The notes: generated from the sequence alone by a model not told the origin. DNA of 45,219 nucleotides from an uncultured Ruminococcus sp. (GCA_902761695.1 CACWLT010000008.1:1-45219); one strand, 5' to 3'. Shown: positions 7,726-16,696, numbered from the stretch's first letter. Numbers and translations are program-made.

Positions 7726-8337
7726 ATGGAATTTGATCTGATACTGGCGTCGGGTTCTCCCCGGCGGCATGAGATACTGAATCAGGCGGGGTTTTGTCAC
7801 CGGGTGATGACGGCGCCGGCGGATGAGAGCGCGGTTCCCTTCCCCGCCGGGGATCCCGCCGCTTACGTCATGGCTCTGGCGGAGCTGAAGAACGGGGCGG
7901 TGCGGGACGCGTATCCGGACGAGGTGAAGGACGCGGTGATTTTATCCGCCGACACGGTGGTCTGGTCTCCGGAATGGGGGATGCCTCTCGGGAAGCCTCA
8001 CGGGCGGGACGACGCCGTGCGGATGCTGCGGGCCTTATCCGGGAAGTCCCACGAGGTCATCACGGGGGTCATGCTCCGGGACATGCGCGGGGGTGGTGAA
8101 TCCCTGTTCGCGGAGGTCACGGAGGTCTTCTTCCGGGAGCTGGACAAGGACGAGATCGAGCGGTACGCGGACAGCGGCGATCCCATGGACAAGGCCGGGG
8201 CCTACGGCATTCAGAGCGGGGCCTGCGTCTTCGTGCGGGGGATCCGGGGGGACTATTTCAATGTGGTGGGTCTTCCGGTCTGCCGGGTGGCGGAGGAGCT
8301 CCGAAAACTGATCGGGCAGCGGTCCGGGCAGGCATGA
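7726..8337 (+). CDS. maf: Maf family nucleoside triphosphate pyrophosphatase
   Basis: At 203 residues this is a normal-length Maf protein, which hydrolyses non-canonical or pyrimidine NTPs (dTTP/UTP type) to NMPs. Visible motifs are LASGSPRRHEIL near the N-terminus, SADTVVW, LGKPHGRDDAVRMLRALSGK, VITGV and DKAGAYGIQ, the last typical of the dTTPase/UTPase subgroup. The ATG at 7726 follows a purine-rich GGAGAAGTGAGTGGG; the longer frame overlaps DUF4321 out of frame and is not plausible. It stands directly before mreB, a classic maf-mreBCD order. Confidence 0.93.
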   Translation: MEFDLILASGSPRRHEILNQAGFCHRVMTAPADESAVPFPAGDPAAYVMALAELKNGAVRDAYPDEVKDAVILSADTVVWSPEWGMPLGKPHGRDDAVRMLRALSGKSHEVITGVMLRDMRGGGESLFAEVTEVFFRELDKDEIERYADSGDPMDKAGAYGIQSGACVFVRGIRGDYFNVVGLPVCRVAEELRKLIGQRSGQA

Positions 8338-8375
8338 CGCAACAACGGGAAGAGAAGCAGAAAGGCTGACGATAC

Positions 8376-9380
8376 ATGAAGACGATTGGAATCGATCTGG
8401 GGACGTCGAACACACTGGTTTACGCAAAGGGCCGGGGGATCATTCTCCGGGAGCCTTCCGTGGTGGCGGTGGAATCGAAGACGAAGAACGTGGTGGCGGT
8501 GGGCAGCGAGGCGAAGCTCATGCTGGGCAAGACGCCGGGGTCCATTCTCGCCATGCATCCCCTGAAGGACGGGGTGATCGCGGAGTTCGACGGCACGGCG
8601 GCCATGCTGAGCCACTATTTTAAAAAAGCCTCCGGAACCACGATCTTCAGCCATCCGCGGGTGATCGTCTGCATTCCTAACGGGGTGACCGGCGTGGAGC
8701 GGCGCGCGGTGGAGGACGTCTCCCTGGCGGCGGGGGCCGGGTCTGTGGGGCTCATCGACGAGCCTCTGGCGGCGGCTATCGGCAGCGGGCTCCGGGTGGA
8801 CGACGTGCGGGGATCCATGATCATCGACATCGGCGGCGGCACCACGGAGGTCGCGGTTCTGTCCCTGGGGCGGATCGTGAAGGCCAATTCCCTCAGGACC
8901 GCGGGAGCGGAGCTGGACGAGGCCATCACCTCCTACATCAAGCGGAAATACAACGTGCTGATCGGGGAGACCACGGCGGAGCTTCTGAAGAAGAAGATCG
9001 GCTCGGCTCATCCGGCGGCGGACAGGGGCTCCATGGAGGTGCGGGGGCGGAACCTGCTCTCCGGCCTGCCCGCGGTGGTGACGATCCAGTCCGCAGAGGT
9101 GCGGGAGGCCATGCAGAACGAGGTCCAGCAGATTGTGGAGGTGATCCGCAACACGCTGGAGTCCACGCCGCCGGAGCTGGCCTCGGACATTTACGACACG
9201 GGCATCATGCTGTCCGGCGGGGGCGCGCTGCTCTCCGGCATGGATCTTCTGATCTCCCGGGTGACCGGCATCCGGACGGTGGTGGCGAAGTCCCCCATCG
9301 ACTCCGTGGCCGTGGGCATCGGGCGGTTCATCGAGAGCGGCGGAGAGATGAAGTACGTGACGGAATACCGGACGAAATAA
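8376..9380 (+). CDS. mreB: Rod shape-determining actin MreB
   Basis: This 334-residue actin-like ATPase has phosphate-1 GIDLGTSNTLVY (5-16), phosphate-2 IIDIGGGTTEVAV and the adenosine motif LSGGGALLSG. It forms membrane-bound filaments that direct lateral wall synthesis with MreC, MreD, RodA and PBP2. The stop is one base before the mreC ATG, so the two are co-translated. The ribosome site is weak (AGAAAGG, spacing about ten). Confidence 0.95.
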   Translation: MKTIGIDLGTSNTLVYAKGRGIILREPSVVAVESKTKNVVAVGSEAKLMLGKTPGSILAMHPLKDGVIAEFDGTAAMLSHYFKKASGTTIFSHPRVIVCIPNGVTGVERRAVEDVSLAAGAGSVGLIDEPLAAAIGSGLRVDDVRGSMIIDIGGGTTEVAVLSLGRIVKANSLRTAGAELDEAITSYIKRKYNVLIGETTAELLKKKIGSAHPAADRGSMEVRGRNLLSGLPAVVTIQSAEVREAMQNEVQQIVEVIRNTLESTPPELASDIYDTGIMLSGGGALLSGMDLLISRVTGIRTVVAKSPIDSVAVGIGRFIESGGEMKYVTEYRTK

Positions 9381-9381
9381 T

Positions 9382-10236
9382 ATGAAACAGTTTTTTCAGT
9401 CGAAGTTCTTTTATGTCGTCACCGTTGTCGCGCTGTTGTGCTGCATTGTTCCCACGGTATTCTACCGGATGGGGGCGACGTTCATTCTGCGGGACGCGGT
9501 GACCGGGGTCCTGACGCCCATGCAGAAGCTGTTCAACTACACGGCGGAGGCTATGGACGGATTCGCGGCGTACTTTTACCGCTTTGACGAGCTGGTGGAG
9601 GAAAACAACCAGCTGCGGGAAGAGGTGGCGGAGCTGCGGACCCAGATCTACGAAAACACGGAGCGGGAGGAGATGTACGCCTGGATGGCGGGGTTCCTCG
9701 AGATGAAGCGGGTGCACCAGGATTTCCAGATGCTGGCGGCTTCCGTGACGGGCCGTGAAAGCGGCAACTATTCCCGCGTTCTGACCCTGGACGTGGGGAC
9801 TGCGGACGGGGTAGAGGTGAACATGCCCGTGGTGACCTCGGAGGGCGTTGTGGGCCGGATCACGGAGGTGGGGCGCAACTGGTCCCGGGTGACGACGATT
9901 CTGGAATCGGGGACGCTGATCGGCGCGTACATGGAGCGCACGGACGAGGTGGCGGTGGCGGAGGGTGTCTTCGCGCTGTCCGGCGACGGGCGCCTGCGTC
10001 TGAATTACGTCCGGGCGGATTCTTCGGCCCAGGTGGGGGACCGGGTGCTCTCCAGCGGCTACGGCAGCGTCTATCCCCGGGGTCTGGTCATCGGGTACAT
10101 CGACTCCATGGAGGTGGACCCCTACACCCGGGGCATGGCGGTGACGGTGCAATGCGCGGTGGACTACGCGGAGCTTTCCCGGGTCATGATCCTGACCTCT
10201 TTCGAAACCACAGTAGTGGAGGTAGGGGAGGAGTAA
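9382..10236 (+). CDS. mreC: Rod shape-determining protein MreC
   Basis: This 284-residue protein has one N-terminal membrane helix (about 9-27), a coiled coil (about 68-110, ELVEENNQLREEVAELRTQIYE in two parts) and an extracytoplasmic beta-rich domain. That domain has the family block VTGRESGNYSRVLTLDVG..DGV and the hallmark PVVTSEGVVGRITEVG. MreC scaffolds the elongasome. Unusually, mreD does not follow directly: 445 bases carrying repeat B1 separate them. Confidence 0.93.
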   Translation: MKQFFQSKFFYVVTVVALLCCIVPTVFYRMGATFILRDAVTGVLTPMQKLFNYTAEAMDGFAAYFYRFDELVEENNQLREEVAELRTQIYENTEREEMYAWMAGFLEMKRVHQDFQMLAASVTGRESGNYSRVLTLDVGTADGVEVNMPVVTSEGVVGRITEVGRNWSRVTTILESGTLIGAYMERTDEVAVAEGVFALSGDGRLRLNYVRADSSAQVGDRVLSSGYGSVYPRGLVIGYIDSMEVDPYTRGMAVTVQCAVDYAELSRVMILTSFETTVVEVGEE

Positions 10237-10288
10237 TACAAATTCCGTTATGGATTATGGATTTATACTGGGCGGTGTTCACATAAAA
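10237..10288. other. Start of the mreC-mreD gap
   Basis: Fifty bases of AT-rich DNA after mreC, before the recognisable part of repeat B1. I see no terminator, so the mre operon could be transcribed through. Confidence 0.4.
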
Positions 10289-10672
10289 CCGGCGAAAACG
10301 CAAGTATGACAAGTCTTTCGAGGTAGTTATAGCCGCGGAATAAACCGTTTTGTTTCGTCTGTTCTCTATCGCGGTCTGTGTCATGCGCGTTTCGATCGCT
10401 GTTTGCGTCGCCTTTTTGGCAGAGCAAACCGTGAAATTCCATCTCTGATGGGATTTCACGCATGTTACAGCTGACGCAACGTGGTCCGCGCGAGGACCTG
10501 GGATACACAATCGATTTTCGATACAGACATGAGAGGACAAGTTATGCTCTCCGGCCAAGGAAACCCCCGCACGGGGGGAAACCTTCGGCCTGAGATGGTG
10601 TCCCCCCGTGCCTCCCGCCCTGAGTAGGGCTTATCTTGAAACGCGCAGCGTTTCTTTCCTAAAGAAAGGAGG
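10289..10672 (+). ncRNA. Family B structured RNA element, copy B1 (between mreC and mreD)
   Basis: This is a full copy, sense to the mre operon. In order it has a 5' segment shared with B4, GTTTGC...GCAAAC enclosing GCC/GGC, the hairpin GTGAAATTCCATC/GATGGGATTTCAC, GGTCC-GCGCGA-GGACC, and GGCC-rich DNA leading to the 11-bp stem GCACGGGGGGA/TCCCCCCGTGC. The 3' hairpin is GAAACGC-GCA-GCGTTTC. Just after it, CTTTC pairs with GAAAG next to the mreD AGGAGG. The stems match those of B2-B5 with changed bases. No convincing protein is encoded on either strand. Confidence 0.75.
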
Positions 10673-10681
10673 GCGGAGCTT

Positions 10682-11326
10682 ATGGCCTGGTTTTTTAAGA
10701 AAAACGACGCCTCGCCGCTGAACGCGGATCCGGGGATCACGGAGAAGAAGATCGATCTGCACAAGAGCGGGGAGACCGGGGGCCTGTTCCGTCTGCCGCG
10801 CATTGACACGGACATTCTCTGGCGGGTGCTGGTTTCGGCGGGGCTTCTGATTTTCTTCGCCCTTCTGCAGACCACCATTTTCGCGCGGTTCCGTCCCTTC
10901 GGCGCGGTGCCGGATCTGATGCTGCCCCTGGTGATTGCCATCGGCATGACGGAGCGGGAAAAATGGGGGGCGGTATTCGGCATCGCGGCGGCCTTCGTGA
11001 TAGAGTCCCTGGGAGGCGCGCCGGTTTCCCTGCTGGCGCTGCTGTACATGCCGGCGGGGTATCTCTCCGGGATTCTGACCATCGAGATGTTCCGGGACTC
11101 CTTTGCGGTGCGGCTTTTATTCACGGCGGTGGGCTGCGCGCTCCACATGCTGTTCACGCTGGCGACGCTGGCTTTGACGGTGGAGGGATTCACCTTCCTC
11201 AGGGGGCTGACGGGGGCGGTGCTTCCGGAGTTCCTTTCGTCCATGGTCTTTGCCGCTCTGCCCCATCTGCTGGCGAAGGCGGCACTGCGGGTCTTCCACA
11301 AGCCCAGGGAGGAGAGGGTCGAGTGA
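10682..11326 (+). CDS. mreD: Rod shape-determining protein MreD
   Basis: This 214-residue protein has a charged cytoplasmic N-terminus of about 45 residues (KKNDASPLNADPG, then acidic/basic stretches), longer than usual. About five membrane helices follow, with the MreD-type LLIFFALLQTTIFARFRPFGAVPDLMLP region split over residues 58-85. MreD is the integral membrane partner of MreB and MreC. Its ribosome site AAAGGAGG begins immediately after the B1 3' hairpins. The end overlaps the next gene by four bases (GTGA). Confidence 0.88.
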   Translation: MAWFFKKNDASPLNADPGITEKKIDLHKSGETGGLFRLPRIDTDILWRVLVSAGLLIFFALLQTTIFARFRPFGAVPDLMLPLVIAIGMTEREKWGAVFGIAAAFVIESLGGAPVSLLALLYMPAGYLSGILTIEMFRDSFAVRLLFTAVGCALHMLFTLATLALTVEGFTFLRGLTGAVLPEFLSSMVFAALPHLLAKAALRVFHKPREERVE

Positions 11327-12297
11327 GAATTGCTCTGGCTCCCATGGCGGGGTACACGGACAGCGTTTTCCGGCGGATCTGCGGGGAAATGGGCGCGGAC
11401 TACGCCGTGAGCGAGATGATCTCCGCCGCCGCGCTGGTCATGAAGGACCGGAAAACGGCGGAGCTGGCCAAGATCGGAGAGGGAGAGCCCCCGGTGGTCC
11501 TCCAGCTCTTCGGACACGATCCCGCGCTTATGGCGGAGGCGGCGGAGCTCCTTCTGTCCGGGGACTATCCGGGCTGCTCCTACGCTTCCCCGCCGGCGGG
11601 CATCGACATCAACATGGGCTGTCCCGTGCGGAAAATCGTCTCGAACGGAGACGGGTCCGCGCTGATGCTGGATCCTCCCCTTGCTGCCCGGATTACGGCG
11701 GCGGTGAAGGAGGTCTGCGCGCGGCGGGGCGTTCCGCTGTCCGTGAAGTTCCGGATGGGCTGGGACTCCCTGACGGCGCCGGATTTCGCGCGTGCGGTAG
11801 TTTCTGCCGGTGCGGACCGGATCACCCTCCACTGCCGGACCCGGGAGCAGATGTACATGCCCTCGGCCGATCCTTCCGCGGCGGGGGCGGTATTCGCGGC
11901 GGTGAAGGAGGAGATCCTCGGCGGAAAAACGGCCTTCTGCGGCAACGGGGACATCGATTGCCCGGAGGCGGCGGAGCGGTATTTTATAAACGGATGCACC
12001 GAGGCGGCAGTGGGACGGGCGGCGCTGGGCAATCCCTGGCTGTTCCGGCAGCTGAAGGATCCGGCGGGGTTTGTTCCGCCGGGGAAGGACGAGATCCGGG
12101 CGCTGGTGATCCGCATGGTGGAGGACGTGGTCCGGGAAAAGGGCGAGATCCGGGGCGTGCGGGAATCGAGAAGCCGGGCGGCGTACTTCATCCGGGGACT
12201 GCGGGGGTCCGCCGCACTTCGGGACAGTCTGAACCACGCGGACACCCTCTCCGATTTCGTTCGTCTTCTGGACGGGTCCGAGGCGCTGCGGGACTGA
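11323..12297 (+). CDS. dusB: tRNA-dihydrouridine synthase (DusB-like)
   Basis: This 324-residue FMN enzyme reduces uridines in tRNA D-loops. It shows LAPMAGYTDSVFRRIC at the N-terminus, QLFGHDP, the catalytic-Cys block INMGCPVRKIVSNGDGSAL, SVKFRMGW, HCRTREQMY and FCGNGDI, then GRAALGNPWLF before the C-terminal helical domain. The GTG start at 11323 overlaps the mreD stop, with GGAGGAG about nine bases upstream; the longer track-like frame upstream is within mreD. Placement after mreD suggests co-transcription. Confidence 0.93.
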   Translation: MRIALAPMAGYTDSVFRRICGEMGADYAVSEMISAAALVMKDRKTAELAKIGEGEPPVVLQLFGHDPALMAEAAELLLSGDYPGCSYASPPAGIDINMGCPVRKIVSNGDGSALMLDPPLAARITAAVKEVCARRGVPLSVKFRMGWDSLTAPDFARAVVSAGADRITLHCRTREQMYMPSADPSAAGAVFAAVKEEILGGKTAFCGNGDIDCPEAAERYFINGCTEAAVGRAALGNPWLFRQLKDPAGFVPPGKDEIRALVIRMVEDVVREKGEIRGVRESRSRAAYFIRGLRGSAALRDSLNHADTLSDFVRLLDGSEALRD

Positions 12298-12404
12298 GGA
12301 CCGGAATACAGCTGCGTGTCATCCATTGCGTCAGTGCCTGTCCGGCGGGAATGAACCCGGGACGGACGGCGGCCACAATACAATTATCAGCGGGGAAAAC
12401 GATC

Positions 12405-13622
12405 ATGAACTTTCTGATTTTATCCGTGACGGCGGGGGAAGGCCACAACTCCACGGCCAAGGCCATCCGGTCGGATCTGGAAAAGAAAGGCGCGTCGGCC
12501 GATATCATCGACACCTTTGCGTACATATCCCCCGAGCTGGCCAAGATCATCGCCGAGGGGTATCTCTTTGTGACGGAAAAGGCCCAAGGCGCTTACCGCA
12601 TCGGCTACCGGCTGGCGGAAATGCGGCGGGTCAACGAAAAACTGGACGGCATGCAGATGGCCAGCAAGGCGTTGTCCAAGGAGCTGGTGGACGCAATCCG
12701 CGGGGACGACTATGACGCGGTGGTCTTCACCCATCCCTTCTCCGGCATGCTGCTCGGCACCATGAAGAAGCGGAAGTTCATCGAGGACAGGACCGTGGGG
12801 ATCCTGACCGACTTCACTTTCCATCCCTTCTGGGAGGACTGCACGGCCAACGACTACGTGGTGGTGCCCGACCGGCTGCTGCTGCCCCAGGCCAGGGCCA
12901 AGGGGTTCCGGGACGAGCAGATCCTGCCCTTCGGGATCCCCATCAACCCGAAATTCCGGGACGGCGCGGGGCAGTCCCCGGAGGAAAGAGCGCAGGCGCG
13001 GCGGGCGGCCCGGATCAAGCTGGGTCTGGATCCCGAAAAGATGACCATGCTGGTGATGGGCGGCTCCATGGGCTACGGCAACATGGCGGAGCTGGCGGAG
13101 CGCATCGACGGGATCGCCGCCGCGGAACGGGATTTCCAGATGATCGCCGTGGCGGGGCGGAACGAGGCCATGAAAAAAACGCTGGACGCTTTGTCCGCGC
13201 GTTCGGCTCACCGGCTGCTGGTTACGGGGTTCGTGGATTACGTCAGCACCCTCATGGACGCGGCGGACTGCATTATCACCAAGCCGGGCGGGCTGACCAC
13301 GTCGGAGAGCCTGGCGAAGAACCTGCCCATGATCATTGTGAATCCCATCCCCGGGCAGGAGGAGCGGAACACGGAGTTCCTTCTGAACAACGGCTGCGCC
13401 ATGGCGACGTCCAAAACAGTCCCCATCGAGGAGTGCATCTATCAGCTGCTGGTGTCCGACGTGCGTCTGGAGGCCATGCGGTCCTGCATCCGCGCCGTGG
13501 CCAAGCCCGATTCCGCCGGAGAGCTGAGCCGGTTCCTCCTGAATCTGGCCGCCACCCCCCGCATCGGAAGCTATCCCCACGAAAAAAGCAGGAAGGACGA
13601 GTTTGAGTTTATTGAGGATTGA
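12405..13622 (+). CDS. MGDG-synthase-like glycosyltransferase (UgtP/diacylglycerol glucosyltransferase family)
   Basis: This 405-residue GT-B enzyme has the N-terminal MGDG-synthase motif SVTAGEGHNSTAKAI (7-21). It also has the C-terminal donor-binding block TKPGGLTTSESLAKNLPMI and IPGQEERN, as in UgtP (YpfP). Family members put glucose or galactose on diacylglycerol to make membrane glycolipids or the lipoteichoic-acid anchor. The ATG at 12405 is chosen because the family N-terminus begins there; the ribosome site (AGCGGGG) is weak. It lies 107 bases after dusB. It may share the mre transcript, which would fit an envelope role. Confidence 0.85.
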   Translation: MNFLILSVTAGEGHNSTAKAIRSDLEKKGASADIIDTFAYISPELAKIIAEGYLFVTEKAQGAYRIGYRLAEMRRVNEKLDGMQMASKALSKELVDAIRGDDYDAVVFTHPFSGMLLGTMKKRKFIEDRTVGILTDFTFHPFWEDCTANDYVVVPDRLLLPQARAKGFRDEQILPFGIPINPKFRDGAGQSPEERAQARRAARIKLGLDPEKMTMLVMGGSMGYGNMAELAERIDGIAAAERDFQMIAVAGRNEAMKKTLDALSARSAHRLLVTGFVDYVSTLMDAADCIITKPGGLTTSESLAKNLPMIIVNPIPGQEERNTEFLLNNGCAMATSKTVPIEECIYQLLVSDVRLEAMRSCIRAVAKPDSAGELSRFLLNLAATPRIGSYPHEKSRKDEFEFIED

Positions 13623-13664
13623 AGCAGTAAACGGCACGGAATCGGTATGACGGGCATTTAACAA

Positions 13665-13807
13665 GTTATGAGCGGCTCCGCGTGTTTACAGTGATGAACG
13701 GCTGCGCCGCGTGATGAGCGCTGACGCGCGTTTTTCCCGGTGTGCGGAGGCACTCATCGCTTGCCGGAGGCAATCATATCTGTAAACTTGCAGAAGGCAA
13801 TCATAAC
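13665..13807. repeat. 143-bp imperfect palindrome of repeated GATGA-type units
   Basis: The two arms run inward from GTTATGA and TCATAAC. The left arm has repeats of the kind GTGATGAACGGCTGCGCCGC; the right arm has GCCGGAGGCAATCAT and similar. Reverse-complementing the right arm gives the same order of blocks (GTTATGA, GTTTACAG, ATGA, GATGAG). So the whole region can fold into one long hairpin around position 13732. No protein is encoded. It lies between two plus-strand genes. Confidence 0.75.
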
Positions 13808-13853
13808 TAAATGAATCTTTTCTATTTCCCTTAGATCTCAGGAGGACATTTCT

Positions 13854-15884
13854 ATGCTGAGCTACCAACAGGTCCCCATGAAACGCGCCGATCTGGGCAC
13901 GCCGAACGCCATTCCGGACGTGCGGGGCTTCGGGGGAGGCAATCCCGCGCCGGCCAGGGTCGATCCCGGCATGCCCGCGGAGGAAGGCGCATGGGTCCAT
14001 CAGGGCCACGTGCACACCACCCTGCCCTACACCATGCAGGACGGCTACGACCGGAAGCTCCGGGACGGTTTTCTGAAAATGGCCGTGCTGGAGAACGATT
14101 ATCTGCGGGCGGAGTTCTCCGTGGAGCTGGGCGGACGGCTCTGGTCCCTGTATGCCAAAAAGGAGGGACGGGAGCTCCTGTTCCGCAACAACGTCTTCCA
14201 GCCGGCCAATCTGGCGCTGCGGAACGCGTGGTTCTCCGGCGGCGTGGAGTGGAACTGCGGCGTCATCGGCCATCACTACCACACCGCTTCCCCGCTCTTT
14301 GCCGCGCACTATCCCAACAAGGCGGGCGGTGAGACGCTGAAGATGTGGGAATACGAGCGGAAAAGAGGGCTGGTCTACATCGTCCGGGCGACGCTGAAGG
14401 ATGACGTGCTCCTGGTGCGGGTGACGGTGGAGAATCCTCACGAGGGGTCCACTTATGTCTACTGGTGGTCCAACATGGCGGTGGAGCAGCACGAGGGCAC
14501 CCGGATCATCGTTCCCGCCGAGAAATACTACACCTACACCCGGGGAGACGACGGCAGGAACGAGGCTCACCGGACGCCGGTCCCGGACTACGGCTACTAT
14601 CCGGCGCGCCACGGGTACGCCTACGACTACTTCTTCCAGATCCCCGAGGACAGGCAGAAGTTCGAGGCGGCGGTGGAGGAGGACGGCCGGGGATTCGTGC
14701 AGTTCTCCACGCCGAACCTCATCGGGCGGAAGCTCTTCGTCTGGGGCACCGAATCCCAGGGAGGGCGCACCTGGAACCGCTGGCTGTCCCACGACGACCG
14801 GTACTACGCTGAGACCCAGGCGGGCCTTCTGCACTCCCAGATGGAGCACCGGCCCATGGCGGGAGGGGCGGTTTACGAATGGACCGAGGGCTACGCGGCG
14901 CTCTCCGGCGATCCCGGCCTCTTCCACAACCCGGACATCCGGCAGGCGTCGGCCTACACAGAGAACATCCTGACGCTGGAGGGCCGCTTTGATCTGGTGA
15001 ACGGAGCGGACGACTACTTCGAGCCGGCGGGGGAGGAGACCGTGGATTCCCTGGGCAGCGGATGGGGCGCGCTGACGGAGCTCTACACGGGAAAGAAGCT
15101 GACAAGCCGGGCGTCCTTCCCGGCGGAGAGCATCGCGGAGAACAGTCCGGAGCATGATTTCCTGGTGCTGAAGGAGACGGGTCGGCTGCCGGAGAAATCC
15201 CCGGTGCTGACGGAGGGCTATGCCATCGACTACTTCGGCGGCGCGGCGGGAGGAGCGATCCTCGGCACGCTGCAGGAGTCCCCGGTGAAGGACTGGTACG
15301 CCTGGCTGGAGCTGGGATGCTTCTACTACGAAGCCCGGTCCTTCGACGCGGCGGAGGCGGCCTTTACAAAATCCCTCTCCTGCTGCGAGAATCCCCTGGC
15401 GACTGCGGCCATGGCCAAGCTGCTGGCGGCGAAGGGCAGAGGGGCGGAGGGCGTGCCCATGATGAAGCGGGCCGTTGCTCTCTGCGGGGAGACCGGCGGC
15501 GAATACGTCCGTCTGGTTATCGAGGCGGCGGCGTTCGTCCGGGCGCACGGGACTCCCGAGGAAGCGGAGGAGATCATCCGGTCTGCGGTGAGGGAGCATC
15601 CGGCCTATCTGGAGAACGGGCGCATCGCGCTGCTGTACATCCAGAATCTGGTGAAGCAGGGGCGGCTGGACGAGGCGGAGGCGCTTCTCGTCAAGGTCCC
15701 CGAGGTGGCGGACATGCGGGAGGGCGAGGTCTCAACGTCTTCGGTCTGGCTGGATCTCTACCGGAAGAAGATCGCCCGGGACGAGAACCGGGACGAGGAT
15801 TCCGTCGACGCGGACGAGGTCTTCCGCCGCTATCCCGTTCCCGCCGAGATCGACTTCCGCATGAGCGGGTATCAGCCGCACTGA
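13854..15884 (+). CDS. DUF5107 protein with C-terminal TPR repeats
   Basis: This 676-residue protein has no signal peptide. Residues about 60-320 match the DUF5107 beta-sandwich domain (ENDYLRAEFSVELGGRLWSLYAKKEGRELLFRN region, aldose-epimerase-like), a family tied to carbohydrate metabolism. The C-terminal third contains TPR-like helical pairs (WYAWLELGCFYYEARSFDAAEAAF and the region after it). A strong AGGAGG lies eight bases before the ATG. The biochemical role is not established; binding or turnover of an oligosaccharide is a reasonable guess. Confidence 0.8.
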   Translation: MLSYQQVPMKRADLGTPNAIPDVRGFGGGNPAPARVDPGMPAEEGAWVHQGHVHTTLPYTMQDGYDRKLRDGFLKMAVLENDYLRAEFSVELGGRLWSLYAKKEGRELLFRNNVFQPANLALRNAWFSGGVEWNCGVIGHHYHTASPLFAAHYPNKAGGETLKMWEYERKRGLVYIVRATLKDDVLLVRVTVENPHEGSTYVYWWSNMAVEQHEGTRIIVPAEKYYTYTRGDDGRNEAHRTPVPDYGYYPARHGYAYDYFFQIPEDRQKFEAAVEEDGRGFVQFSTPNLIGRKLFVWGTESQGGRTWNRWLSHDDRYYAETQAGLLHSQMEHRPMAGGAVYEWTEGYAALSGDPGLFHNPDIRQASAYTENILTLEGRFDLVNGADDYFEPAGEETVDSLGSGWGALTELYTGKKLTSRASFPAESIAENSPEHDFLVLKETGRLPEKSPVLTEGYAIDYFGGAAGGAILGTLQESPVKDWYAWLELGCFYYEARSFDAAEAAFTKSLSCCENPLATAAMAKLLAAKGRGAEGVPMMKRAVALCGETGGEYVRLVIEAAAFVRAHGTPEEAEEIIRSAVREHPAYLENGRIALLYIQNLVKQGRLDEAEALLVKVPEVADMREGEVSTSSVWLDLYRKKIARDENRDEDSVDADEVFRRYPVPAEIDFRMSGYQPH

Positions 15885-15913
15885 GGACGCAAAGGCGCTG
15901 CCTTTACGGGAAT
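15885..15913 (+). repeat. Short palindrome after DUF5107 gene
   Basis: AAAGGC-GCT-GCCTTT lies directly after the stop codon. It belongs to the small palindromes described under findings (AAAsGC-NNN-GCsTTT). Confidence 0.6.
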
Positions 15914-16020
15914 CCTTCGCCGTACAGGATCAGCCACGACAGAGCATTCCTGCTCCGTCGGCGGAGGAGGAAGAAGTTTATCCTAAACTTTAAGGAAAAG
16001 GGAACGCCGACTTCGTTGGC
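15914..16020 (+). ncRNA. Family C structured RNA, copy C1
   Basis: The segment folds as a closing stem CCTTCGCCG/CGGCGGAGG, an inner hairpin GAGC-ATTCCT-GCTC after ATCAGCCACG, a hairpin AAGTTTA-TCC-TAAACTT and a 3' hairpin GCCGAC-TTC-GTTGGC. Copy C2 (33347-33461) has the same four stems with altered bases and the same loops ATTCCT and TCC. A palindrome (AAAGGC-TTC-GCCTTT) and a terminator follow, so it may be the 3' part of the DUF5107 transcript or a separate small RNA. I found no clear promoter of its own. Confidence 0.6.
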
Positions 16021-16053
16021 AAAATGAAGGAAAGGCTTCGCCTTTGCTTCCAT

Positions 16054-16083
16054 AAAAAAGACCGGATCCGCTCCGGTCTTTTT
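16054..16083. terminator. Bidirectional terminator between DUF5107 gene and trxA
   Basis: AAAAAAGACCGGA pairs with TCCGGTCTTTTT around a five-base loop. There is a T-run on both strands, so it can end transcripts from both convergent genes. Confidence 0.9.
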
Positions 16084-16098
16084 GTTTGGATTGGTCTT

Positions 16099-16296
16099 TA
16101 TACTATTCTCAGGCTAAAAAGACAATCTGATATAGGTTTGTGAAAAACAAAATCAGAAGAGGTGCGCTGTACGCTACCCCGTGCTGCACGGTGAAGAGAA
16201 CGCAGCACCAGTGTTTTTTAAAGTTCTTGCCGAGCAGCTTGCTGCTCTGGGATTCTTTCAAGAAGCCGCGTTTCCCTTTTAGCTTGAGATTAGTAT
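16099..16296 (+). repeat. Family A MITE-like repeat, copy A2
   Basis: This copy has the best-preserved ends: ATACTATTCTCAGGCTAAAA on the left and, inverted, ATACTAATCTCAAGCTAAAA on the right. Inside are the core CCCCGTGCTGCAC and the hairpin GAGCAGC-TT-GCTGCTC. The usual GGCTTCTT/AAGAAGCC hairpin has a changed base here (GATTCTT). Its right end touches the trxA stop codon. Confidence 0.85.
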
Positions 16297-16619
16297 TACA
16301 GCGTGTCCAGCGCGAGGGCTTCTTCCAGCTGGTCCTGGGGCATGAAGCCCATGGTCTTTTCCACGACTTCCCCGCCTTCGATGCGGAGGATGGTGGGGAT
16401 GGCGGCGACTTCGTACTTCGCTGCCAGCTCGACCTCGTCGTCCACGTTGACCTTGCCCACTTTGATCTTGCCTTCGTACTTTTCGGCTACCTTCGCGATG
16501 ACGGGAGCCAGCATTCTGCAGGGACCGCACCAGGTCGCCCAGAAGTCCACCACCACGGGGATGTCGGATTTCAGGACCTCTTCTTCAAAATTCTGCGCGG
16601 TGAGGGTGATTTCTGCCAT
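16296..16619 (-). CDS. trxA: Thioredoxin
   Basis: This 107-residue protein carries the active site WATWCGPCRML (about 27-37) and the cis-proline region AAIPTILRIEGGE. It is a standard cytoplasmic thioredoxin that reduces protein disulfides with thioredoxin reductase. AAGGAGA precedes the ATG. Its own promoter lies at 16697-16726, so it is monocistronic. Repeat A2 and a terminator lie at its 3' end. Confidence 0.97.
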   Translation of the reverse strand: MAEITLTAQNFEEEVLKSDIPVVVDFWATWCGPCRMLAPVIAKVAEKYEGKIKVGKVNVDDEVELAAKYEVAAIPTILRIEGGEVVEKTMGFMPQDQLEEALALDTL

Positions 16620-16696
16620 GATCTATCTCCTTTTTTGTGATCTGATTATTTACCCTTCCGCCCGCTTTCCGGGACGGCGGGGACGTCTGCGATCTT

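Noticed and set aside
10465..12237. 590-residue minus frame across B1, mreD and dusB
   Set aside because: It covers two real genes and a repeat on the opposite strand and has no start signal or family match.
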